Shown piece by piece: positions 26,501 to 38,500 of a stretch of 64,000 nt of DNA; within the stretch, counting starts at the first letter, position 1, and every line of letters begins with the position of its first letter. The notes below the pieces were generated by a model. It searched no databases and had not been told where the DNA came from. It worked only from the letters and a program-made list of their open reading frames with translations. A program made the position numbers and the translations under genes. Origin of the DNA: Daphnia pulex (lineage: Eukaryota > Arthropoda > Branchiopoda > Diplostraca > Daphniidae); NCBI RefSeq assembly GCF_021134715.1, contig NC_060024.1:10788001-10852000 (forward strand), written 5' to 3'.

Positions 26501-29500
26501 ATTGAACTTTTTTAGCCAGCAAGTGAAAAAGAGGCACCAGCATAGGTGGATGCATGCTGGAACGGCCAGCAAACGAACTCGATCTAATTTAGTTCGCCTT
26601 GTTGCGTCAAGCACACAGCAGCAGCATCTCTGAGATTATTTTATACGAGACTATAAATATGGCCCGGCCGCGGGACCTTGTTGTTGCGCAATTGTCTCAG
26701 ATGTAGCCTCGCATTAGATGCTGCCCGCCGTGACACTGTAACGACGCCAAAGTCTTTTTTGGAAGGGAAAATCATCTACTCAAACTACTTTCTTAAATGT
26801 TTTACCTTCTTCCCCTTTTTTTTGTTGGCGGGCCATTTAAACAGTCCGGCACACCAGCAGCAGCATCATTTATAAATACGAAAGAAGAAGAAGAAGAAAA
26901 CAACTTTTGCTTGTTAGAAGAACAGATAGAACAGTGAGCGAGTATAGTGCCCTTTGTTGTGAGAGGATAGTTTAATCAAGCTCGTTAGCCTCGTTTTGTG
27001 TTACGGCTCTTTCCACTCGTTTCTTAATGGGCCGATTACGCGCACTTCTTTTTCTTTTTTCTCTCTCTGCTCTAGCTGTTCTCTACGAGCGCGCAGAAGA
27101 GAACGGCCTTTTTAAATTTATATCAAAAGAGTAGCTGCTGTGCTGGCTCCCGCAATGTCTGGGCTGTTGGGGGGGACCTCGACCTTTTTTTTTTGTGTGT
27201 CTCACGCGGTTCCGCAGTTATGCACTTCATAATTACGCCCTGGATATTACAGTAGATTTCTTTTGTTTTATAGATCAGGAATTTATTATCAAACTTTTCT
27301 TTTCGTTTTTCATTTTTTTTTTTATGAAAAAATTGAAAAAGAAAAAAGGTTCGAATTTACCGCCTACTTTTTGTTGTTGTTGGTGAACGATTGAGATTAT
27401 ATTCCCCAGTTTCTGTGATTGGTTTTTAGAGTTCAAATCGAATTTGATTATTTACCCAAGACAAAGTTGGGAGGGACAAAAACAGGCCTGATCTAAAGTT
27501 GTTCTACAAATGAGTTATTTAATAAACCCTAACTGAGCCAACAAAAACGGCAAGAGAGAAAACGGTTCCAGTCAACCGCCTAGCTTACGAGTAGTCGTAC
27601 TACGTACTGTGCAACGATTTATAATGGACGAAACCAAAACACCAAAAAGGAAGAATAGAGATAAATTTGTCCTACCTTTGTGCCTGGGAAAAACGGCCAG
27701 GCATCCACAACTGCTCCATCCGCAGAAAAGTTGAATCCAGCACCTGGGCGAGATAGGGAAACTAAGGGGTCCTCGTGAATACACCCACACACACATGGGT
27801 GTACACGAGGAAAGAGGAGAATTAAAGGAAGGAACATTTCTCCAATCAAATTTGATGCTGTAAATTAAAAATTAAAAAATGGGTTACAAGAAATATTTGC
27901 AGAAACAACAAGTAGCGAAAAGTTAAAAATGACACATTGAGCAAAGCAAACCCTATAATTTCAGAAGTCATCCCTAATCTAGCAGGTCACTGGAATAAAA
28001 GTAATGAAAATCATTACCCAAATGATGATGCTGAGATTGAAATAACAGGTTGAGCACAAGCCAAAGTGGCATATCTTGTTGTTACGTTGGCTGCCACTGG
28101 CCTAAAATCTGCACAAAGAAAAAAGTTTACGTAAAACTGCAAACAAACTGCCATGCATTGACAAGGGGCTTGCAAGATAAACGCTAGTCAGGAAATCAAT
28201 ATTTCACAAATTTGAAACAGTTTTCTCTTCTATTTAAGTTCCCACAATCATTCTATTAATTTGTATTCCTAGTTTTATTTGCCTGAAAAACAGCATCCTT
28301 GGCCTGTGTGTGTAGGTTGTAACGCGATTCTATAGAGACGCGAGTTGACGACCACATTTTTGTACTTTTATTTGTTGCCTTTTTTTCGTGCAGCCACGTG
28401 TATACGTTTCCAAACAAGTAATAGTTCTGTTTTCTTTGTTTCTGGAACTTCGTCAGTTCGTCTCTTTTTCGAAACTGTGAAACAAAACGACAGCAGACGA
28501 CACTTAATATTCTAATTAGCCATTCTTAAATATCGATCTAAAAATGATTAAAAATCGCCCCCCACCTCGCTAAATTCAAACCGCTCAAAAACGATGAAAA
28601 CGGTTTTTCTCACATCCGCTGAACGGATCGAGAAAAAAGAAAAAATTGGCACGAAACTTGCCGATTTAATTACTTTGAGATCGAAAACGTCCACAATGAG
28701 AGACCCTCCAGGATCCCTCTTGGAAGCCAAGCAAGCAATATTTATCTATATAACTTGATTATATGCGGACACAACAACAACAACAAGTGGAACAAGACCC
28801 ACAATAAGGAAAATCTAATTATTTCCCCATACACGGCATTTGAATTCCGGCCGTGCACTATAGCTCTTTTCTCGCGTGTTTCCGTGATTTATGTCTTATC
28901 TCTCGGACCGAGAGAGATATATAAGTTATTCGTTTCCCCAGCTCCTATAGCCCAGAGAGAGAGAGCCCTCACCTTTTCTAATAATAATAATAATAATAAT
29001 AACAACAACAACAACACAAGTCTATATTATATGCACCGGCAAAAGGCAGCAGCAAGCATGTAAAACACCACCAAAGTTTTTGGGCTTCCCGACTCGGAAA
29101 TGTTCCTCACAGCCCTCCCATTTTGGTTTCTTTTCCCCGACGACAGGTCGAAAAGAAAAACGAAATAAATAAAACAAAAAGGGCTGCTGCTATATACTAC
29201 GTGCTGTGTACATGTGTATATCTCCTCTGGCGAAAGACCACGGTCACACAAGAAAAGTTACTATAGACTACTACTACTATACCTGGGTATAATTTTTTGG
29301 GGTCCCCCCTCTCTCTCCGGGAGGAATTAAAAAAAGAAAAAAGGGAATGTAAAAAGAAGCGAGAGAAAGATAACAAATAACTGCTTAAGAGAGATGATGC
29401 CTCCCTGCTGTAGAGAGATGATGATGAAGGAAAGCCAACGTTCACCTTCTGCTATAATATACATGGCGGCTATAGCTAGCTTCGTTCTCCTTTTTTACCT

Positions 29501-32500
29501 GAGAACTATATGCTGGGAGAAGAACAACTTTGGCGTGCGTGATCTACTGGAATTGGGTTTTTCGTTCCCTCCGATTCGTCCTTTTCTTTTTGGCCCTCAG
29601 ATGTTGAAAGAATAAAGATGTACAAGAACATTTTTGTTTCTAATTTTCTAAGTATGTATATACCAGCCAGTCACTTGTTACGTATTTTGTTCCGGCTGAT
29701 GAGGGTTCCTATATTTATTTATATATATACTCTTCTTATTATATACAATAAGAAAAAATATACAGGTGATACGAAAAAGAAAAAGAACGTGTATAACATA
29801 GCCCGAGGCTTTCAAGCTATATATGTAGTCGTTAGTAAAATAGTCGACTATTTTTATAATAGCGGATGGTGTGTAGTATAGAGTTGCTATTTTTTGGTGG
29901 CTCCTGCACATCAGGTGGCGTTGGGAAATATGGGGGATGCAGCACTGAAATGATTTGATTAAATATATAAGAAACAAAAAAATGGAGATCGTTTGTTCTT
30001 TTTCCCATTTTCCTTGTAATTCTCGCCACCTGCTGCTGCCATCAAAATGGCGATGCTGCGGCCAGAGAAGTAGAGATGACACGGGAAAAATTTAACTCGT
30101 GTAACGACATAACGTTCTACATCCCCCGGCATCCGAAAAAAAAAGTAAATCAACACAACAAGTGAATCCGAATTCATCATTCCCAATCAACCACCAACCA
30201 AAAAAAAATCTGGTTACATAATACACAAATAAAGATAAGTTAACACAAAATCAAATTGGAGATAGATAGGTGTATAGAAAAAAAATCCTAAGACATAAGA
30301 TGATGGGTGTGAAATCAGTCAAAGGGAAATCTTCTAACCCCCTCCTTTGGAAAAGGGGGATGGGTCTACGGATGATGATGGAAAAGGTCTTGCACACACA
30401 CACACACAGCTCACCAGCAAGAGTTTGATATAATATACATGCAATTATGTATCCAGCAAGAAGAGAGACTAGACTGGAATAGACTAGACGTTATTTGTCT
30501 GTGTATGTTTGGTACAACCGTGAAAGTGTGTATCAAATTTCGGCCATTTATTTCAAGAGTTGATGGATCGGACCGCCGGCCCGTGCCTCATCTCGTCGAG
30601 ATTCGGTGTGCCCGATGAAACTGATGATCTTGCGACACGCTTAGTTATAATTAACCGTCAGGGGGAAAAATAAGAAAAATAAGAAGAAAAAAACTTTCGA
30701 CTTTCTCATCGCTTGGCTCCATCTCTCAGCTCTCCGACACGCAACAAATTCGATTCATCTTTCTTTTTTTCTTTTTTGTATGCAACATCATCCTCGTATT
30801 ATATATAGTATGTGTAACAAATTACATTCGGCTAGCTATAGCTGTATGTGTCTTGGATGTCCAAGTCTAACTACCGACTAGAGTAGAACAAACGAGAAAT
30901 ATCGTTTAAGGAAATATGGACCTACAATAGAAAATTGCGGTTCGAGGGGAAGGAAACTCGTTTGTCTTTTTATTTTATTTTTTTCTAATAAAAATTGATC
31001 CGGCACATCATTTCATTTTTTTAAATGTATTAAACATATCCTCCGTTTCGCGGTTTTTATTTGAAGAAAATGTTTCGGGTTTCTCTCGGTTTATTGTAGG
31101 GGATATAAACCCCGAATCACGGATGATGTTCTCTTCTTCTTTTTTCAAGTTTAGCGCCGTTTAACTGCAAAAGTGCAGATGCGATAAAAAAAAGGGGGAA
31201 AAAGTATCGGCAGTATAAATATCATAACAACAACAACAAACGGCCGGCAGACTGACGAGCGGCAGCCAAAAACATAACCGGTGCGATACATGGAAAAGGT
31301 TTTTGGTATCCTTTTTTTCTCTCTTATATTTTTAATGAGCTACTTCTTTTTTTTTATTTTTCCTGCCTTTTGCGGGAGTCCGTTTTTTTCGCCGAGAGTA
31401 AAGAGAAAAGGTTAAACAACCTCGAACAAAAAAAATCAGCAATAACAAACCATTATATGCAATAACAAAACGATATGCGCTGTCGGGATGAGAGAGAAGG
31501 AAGTGCCGTGGGAAAAAAAAGGGTTCGTCTGCTGCTGCTGCTGCTGCTCCAACTCACGACGCCATATCACTTTTAGACGCCAGCAGCAGCAGCCAGTATC
31601 AGTCAACTATACTATATAGCCAGTTGCAGCAAGTCGTCTACAGCCCATGCACATTGGTGGTGGTGGTGGCTGCTGGGAGATAATATAGACGAGAGAAAAA
31701 ACAAACCTGTTGGCTCCGTTTGGATGTTATTTACTCGACTTAAGAAAACCAACATTCCATGACGGACGGACGAACGAACGAAGATTGTGGCCCTTCCGGG
31801 ATTTGTGCGTTCATCGGCCAAGGATGAACCAGTTTAGAGATATTCTTTTTTGTCATGGCACGGCGAAAAAATGCTTTGAATTGTCAAAGGTTCTGACCGA
31901 ATTGTTATAGAAAATAGAAAAAGAAAAAAAGGGAGTATATATAAACGACCAACGTTGCATCAATGAGCGATGAACTCGCGCTGATAACGCCAGCAACCCA
32001 AAACAAATACCTATTTTTTTATTATTTCGCATTCAAACTATCTCTTCGGTGGGCTCCGCCGAGTCTAAAAATGTCTACAAGGATAACAACACGGTCCTTA
32101 TATTCTCCCTTTGTATTTCTCCAGCAGACATTATAATAATATTATTATCGAAAGTCGCTATCCAATGGATATATTATATATACTGTATGTCTTCCACGTT
32201 CACGGTCCAGTCACTTTTTTTTCGTACGCACGCACGCTCGAGTTTTTCTTCTTTTTCTAAACGTTCAACGAGCTCGCTGGCCTTTCTAGTATATCGTTTT
32301 CTTATTTTTAGACATATCACTATCTGCTGCGCATATAATGATGGATTAATCTGTTTCCTGCTATCGTCTAGAATATGCAAATGTCTTGTTTGTTTGGTTT
32401 TTTTCCTTTCTGGCTGATTGGTCCGATTTGAATAGACTCGACGGTTGTTGATTTGCCGCAACGAGAGAATAAACACGTTTACGTCTATTTTAAGTCGACG

Positions 32501-35500
32501 GCTACTTTCCATATTCTCTCCGATTCGGCCCTTGTGCGTATGTACATTCCATTCGCCGACGGTCAATTTTTTTCGACCTATCGGCGACCTATCCTATAAG
32601 TACGTTAGAGAGATCCCAATGTACAAAGCTAGATGGAAAAGAGTTGAAATCCCAAATTATCATTTAAAGGTAGCCACCAAAAATAGAAAGGACACAACGA
32701 ACTGGAGCTGATGGACAAATATGGAACTAAATCTAATCGAACGCGCGTACACAACCTGAATTAGGAAAATTGAAAATAACAAAAAAAACCCGAAATTCTT
32801 TTATTAAAAAACTCGCCATTGGTGCTGCGTACCCTTTGACACTTTCGTAGCAGCAGACGGACGTGTTTATATTCGTTTATAATGAACCGGTTTAAATATA
32901 AATATATATATCCATTTAATTTTGGAGAGCGAATAATAAACAAGTGAATATAAGGAGCTACAGATGAGAGCACGTGCTGCTCCTTAATTCCATATTCAAC
33001 CGTGAACAAATATTTATCTCTAAGGAGCCAAAAACAGGAATACCGTATTTTATTTTAAGGAAGAGAAGATATAGTTTTTTTGAACTGATTATTATTTAGA
33101 CTCGTTGGAGAAAGAAACGTCTTGATTTCCAACCCGAAATGTTGTTCTTCTTTTTTTTCTCGCTATATCTTCATTTGTTATTCGGTCATATTATGTGTGA
33201 CTGACGGCGGGGAAATTTCAATCCGGCATACGCCAAAATGTTCGTTTATGAGAGAGACTTTTTTAGGGTACCAGTTACACATTGTTCGTTTGTCCGTTTG
33301 TCCGTTTTCTTGATCGATGATTGACTGTTGTATGCGTCGTCCAGCGTTCCGGTTGGATGAGATTCCTGAATGTCATGTCCATTTTCTTTTTATTCTCTGT
33401 TCAGATCCAGCAGCGTTATCACAGCAGCGGCTGCTACGAGGAAGTCACTGAGGTGCCATGTCTGGCCGGCTTGTCGGCCGGCGCTGCTGGCACTCGCAAA
33501 GTGCGTCACTGCAACTGGGTCCGTTTCATCCGCCCGTCGCCGCTTTTCACTCCGCTCGTCAACGTCGTCTGCTCCAAAATCAAAGGTACAACCAACCACC
33601 AACCACCATCGAACACAATGCCAGACGGAATGATTTTGATCGAAATTGTGTCGTGTCTATAGGCGAACCAGTTTACGAAGCCGTCCGTCCCATCGGCGCC
33701 AACATGGAACTGATCGTCTTCTACCTGCCCGGCCTCCACGACGACGATGAGGAGCTCCTCTACGGAGGCCTTCCGGCTGTCCGCTCACTCCGCTCCTCGC
33801 TCTTCCGCCGCACAATGGGCCTCATCTTGCAAGGTACAACAACTTTTTCGTCCAGCATTCTATTTTTAAAAAAGGTGGTCGTCGCTCCTTGACTTGATGA
33901 GAGCATCATTCATTGTCCATGTATACGTAAATGGGCCCGGCTAGGAGCTCGAATAGTGTCTACCATTAGTGGTCCATAACACCGGCCAGGTGATGTGGGG
34001 TTCATTAGCGCTAATTGACAATTCAACCCGCCACAGAGCACCCCGCGTTTATTTTCTCGGCTCCTATTCTTAATTGGGATGTGGGCTGGCTCCTTAAATA
34101 GTCGCCTCCTAGGCCAAAAAACTCCGTTTCATTCCGTATTTTAATTTTTGCAGATAGCCCGCTGGACTTGTCGTTGTCGCTGTTGACGTCCTCTTCGCCG
34201 ACGCCCGACGACCAGCAGCAACAACAACAACAACAGCAACAACAACAGCAGCAGAAGCACGAGCAGCAGAAGCAGCAGAAGACTCAGGTGGTTGTGGGTT
34301 CCAGCAACGTCGCCACCTCTGGCGGGGCTTCCGACGGACGCCAATCGGTTTCCAGCGAGCAGTCGGCCGGCTTGTCGTCAGGAGCCGATGAAATGGCCAG
34401 CAACACGTCCGGTTTGGACGCCTCATCCGACGCTTTGGGACTCATCCAGAGCCACCACCACCACCTGGGCCACCACCACCACAGTCTCCACCATCAGTTA
34501 GGAGGAGCCGCTTCCAACGGAGTGGCGTCGTCCAACGGCGGCGGAAGAGGCGGACGGGCCAGCGGAATGACCTCCGTTTCGTCGGCATCGTCGGGCCGCC
34601 CTGCCCGCCAGCGTCCTTTGCTTCCGTGTCAGGTATATCATGCTGTCCAAACTTCTTATTTGTCTTTTTTAGTTTCTTTTTTAACATTTGGGAATTTTTT
34701 GTTTTGGTTTGTGTTCAGGTTTGCGGCAAAGCTTTCGACCGGCCGTCGCTACTCAACCGTCACATGCGCACTCATACCGGTTAGTTATTTGTTTTTTTTT
34801 TTGTCCGTCTTGAATTATCGATTCGGACAATCTCTGTGGTGGGCGACAGACGGGCACGTACCAATCGCGGCGCCCGTCTGAACATTTCCCGCGAAATTCG
34901 ATATCAACTCCCAGAAACAATTTCGTCTCTAATGAGAACTTTTAGCGGAAATGTGGACGTCATATTGTGAGACAAGTGATGAACGACGGGCAGAGTATAT
35001 ATTTCTATCTGGGCTGGAGGCTATCGAGAGTGGTGGCGTGTTATGTCTCTCTAGTCTTCCGTGAAGAGTTATATAATAAAGTTCACGCCCTGTGGATAGA
35101 ATAATAAGAAGAAAAGCCTCAATAACTTCCCCCCTTTTGCTATAGTCGCCCTCTGAATGCTGCGCTCTACTCCATCATATCACACACACACGGAATTGTT
35201 GTTGTACACATTTTTCTATAGCCCCTCCGGATTGAAATCTTTTTCGGTGTGCTGTGGACGTTTTCACACAGCACACACAAAAGGGGGCAACTCCTTTCGA
35301 TCTAGATAAGACAAAAGTCGACGGCCACAACGATTGTGTGTGTATAGCTGCTACCACCACCGAGTGGTACGAGGGAGAAAATATGGTTGTTTGATTTCTT
35401 TTCGGGTTGTTGTTGTTGTTGGGTGGAGAGGAGAAACGGGCGATGCGTGATGATGTGCCACGATGCGTGATGATAGCCATTGGCTACACCGAGGAAGCTG

Positions 35501-38500
35501 GTCCCGAAACGAGTATCTCTCAACTCGGAATGGAGAAGAAGAAGAAGAAAAACAAGTTGAGCTGCTCCTCTCCATCTCACGCGACCCCCGAAAGTCAAGT
35601 TGGAAGAAGACGACGACGACACACTGCTGATGTGCTATAGGAGCCTTTGCCCGTCCTATTGTTATTATATTCCCTCTACTCCTCCGCCGATGGATAAGAG
35701 AAAAAAAGAATATCATAAGAACATTTTTCCTCTTTTTGGTTCCACCGGCAGCAGCAGCAGCTGGAGGAGAATTGAACAGCGGGAGAGGCGTCCATCTGAC
35801 AAGGACTTGTGGCTTTGTCCAATGAACTATATAAACCGGTCGAACCAGTTGATCGATAAAATAAGAAAAAAGAAAATGTTTCCCTTTTTTTTTTGTTAAA
35901 TCAATTTTATACCTTGTGACTGAGAGAGGCCGATTTTCAACGCGATGACGTTTCGGTTGCTTTTTCTGTGGGAGGGAGGAGGCTACTAGACTTTGCGCCA
36001 CGTGAGGCCAAACCTGCTGCTGCTGCTGCGCAATTTCCGCCGTGTTTTTTTTTAAATCAAATCAAAAATAAGAGGATTCATATAATCGATAGCAGAGAGA
36101 AATAATGCGGCGATTGATCTGATTGAAATGGAGGGAATTCGTTTCGATTGTGGGCAAGTTCATTCCTTTTAAAAAACAAAAATTAGAAACCGTTTTTTTT
36201 TTATTGTTTGTCCCATTTGAATCGACTTAAATACCAAAAGAATTGTCGACAAAAATCCGAGGACATTGTGTGTCTGTCTGTGTGTGTGTGTGCACGAGTG
36301 GCGATGAAATCAAGACAAAAATTCTGAAATTTTATTTTGTCTCCTTATTTTTCGGTGAATATGTGAACAGGAGAGAAGCCTCACGTTTGTGACGTGTGCG
36401 GCAAAGGATTTTCAACGTCGAGTTCGCTCAACACGCACCGGCGAATTCACAGCGGCGAGAAGCCCCACCAGTGCCCCGTCTGCGGCAAACGCTTCACCGC
36501 CTCCTCCAATCTCTACTACCACCGAATGACTCACATCAAGGTAAGCCAAACCAACAACAATATCCACTTTTTATCTTTTTCTTTCAACTATTCGCTGGAA
36601 TTATGTATCTATACTCAATTCAATACAACACGAGACACGAACCGAATGTTCCTGACGGATGGGATATGTGCATAGAGTCGATCTGATTTGATTTGTTTTT
36701 CTATCGATCATTCCGCGTTCACGAATTGTTTGAACGAGTTCACCCAAAAATCAAAGTAAAAAGCCAGAAAAATCCAATGCGCAGCTTGCCCCGGATTCCT
36801 CCCGTTCAAAAAATCAAATTCTGAAGGACAAAAAACCATGTCTCTTGTAGATTTTTTCGTCCAGGTAGTAGTAGCAGCCAAAGGCGCAGGTATAGTGCTA
36901 GATGGATAAATAAAAAAGGAGGTCGAGTTTCCCAAAAGGACACACCTCGGTCGTATACGTGTGCAGCACAGTGCGCACGAGAGATTTCGACTATACTATA
37001 AACGCGCGCGCATCAGACGTCAGTCAGGAATTGTTATCCCACCCATCGGTTTCCTTCCCATCCACCAGATAGGATCTTTACCGGTAGAATGTCGGCCAGC
37101 TAAATCAGAGGCCCATCAAAGGGAAAAAAAGGAAAAAAAGATTTTCTTATTCTTTTTCTCCCCCCACCAAATAGACGGACATTGATTTATCTGGCTAATT
37201 ATGGTGATGGGTAGTGGCCGTGTAGTGCTGCTGCTGCTGCTGCTGCCCCCCGTCCATTACATCATTCAAGGATTTTTATTTTTTCGCTGCAATATTCTCC
37301 CAGGCGATCGTTTCCGACGATAAGGACACACACACACCATTTTTTCTGTCGGCTTCCACTGTGTGTCCTTTGGCTCAAAAGGTTCCGCGCCCAGCATAAG
37401 GGGCCGGTACAGCGCCACGACGGCGTGATGAAAATCGTCCCTTTGCTCATCTCTGTCCCTCATTTCCTTTAGCTGAGATGCTGGGACCCGCTGTCACATT
37501 TGTTGCCGCCGTGTCGCCTGTCACTTTTGTTCTTTCCTTCTTCTTCTTCTTTTTCAACTTTGACATTTTCCCCCAGGATTTCTATTCACACAAAGTCGAG
37601 TTTATTTATTTTGAATTTTTTTCCGTCTGTTTAATAAAATTCACCAGTCCGACGCATAGATTTCAGAATTCACCGTGTGATTAGATGCGATCGTCCCAGC
37701 ATTTTTTTTAATGATTCTTATTCTCCAATTCTTTCGTTTATTATATAATGTAGACTATACGTAGAGGGGTGGGGACTGCAGCATTCCATTTGATGGACGT
37801 TGAAGGGGGGTTGGTTCATTCTATAGAGTGTTCACAATAAGGTGGCTTCTTTTTATAGCCCCTTGACTTTTCCCAAAAGGAACGAAACGCGATTCTAGAC
37901 GGGATAAAGACGGACCAACTCCCTTTTGATCGGTTATGGGATGGTGTGTTGCCCTCCTCCCCCCTACCAAGCTGTTGAATATGCGATAACGATAATAACA
38001 ATAAAAAGAGAAGAAGAGAATGGCGTGAACGTGAAAATCATGTAAAAACGAGAGCTCTCGCTAATCGCTTTTCTTTCTTTTTATTCTTTTATTTTAAATA
38101 GGAGAAGCCGCACAAGTGCGCCTTGTGTTCTAAGTCGTTCCCGACGCCGGGAGATTTGAAATCTCACATGTACGTGCACAGCGGCTCGTGGCCGTTCAAG
38201 TGTCACGTCTGCTCGCGCGGTTTCAGCAAACACACCAACCTCAAGAACCACCTGTTCCTCCACACCGGTAAGTCCACACCAACGCAATCACCCCCTCCTC
38301 CGCTCTCGCCGACAGACAGCAGTAGTAGCAGTGCATCAACTTGAATTTAACACACACAAAAAAACGAATTAACAATTTAAATTTTTTGAAAGTTGTCATC
38401 TATAGCGTTGATGACACACACCCATTGTATTGTTTTTTTTTTCCGCATAAAACTTTGATGATGCCTGTCGTATATAATCGTATGCAAAACAGCAACTGAC

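Larger units (their letters stand above)
18136..33404. other. Intron 2 of the PRDM gene (about 15.3 kb), host of a nested minus-strand gene
   Basis: The donor is GAG|GTAAGA and the acceptor is CTGTTCAG|ATC, both phase 0, splitting the PR domain between [19 protein letters not shown] and IQQRYHSSG. Apart from the nested gene at 27.6-28.5 kb the intron looks non-coding. It holds microsatellites, a 17-G run at 22165, GT runs, AAT/AAC runs at 28979, GCT runs near 31527 and many poly-pyrimidine tracts. Regulatory elements are likely but none could be delimited. Confidence 0.75.

Noticed and set aside
34141..34344. Minus-strand open frame rich in Leu/Val
   Set aside because: It is the antisense of the CAG/CAA poly-Gln tract of the PRDM exon.
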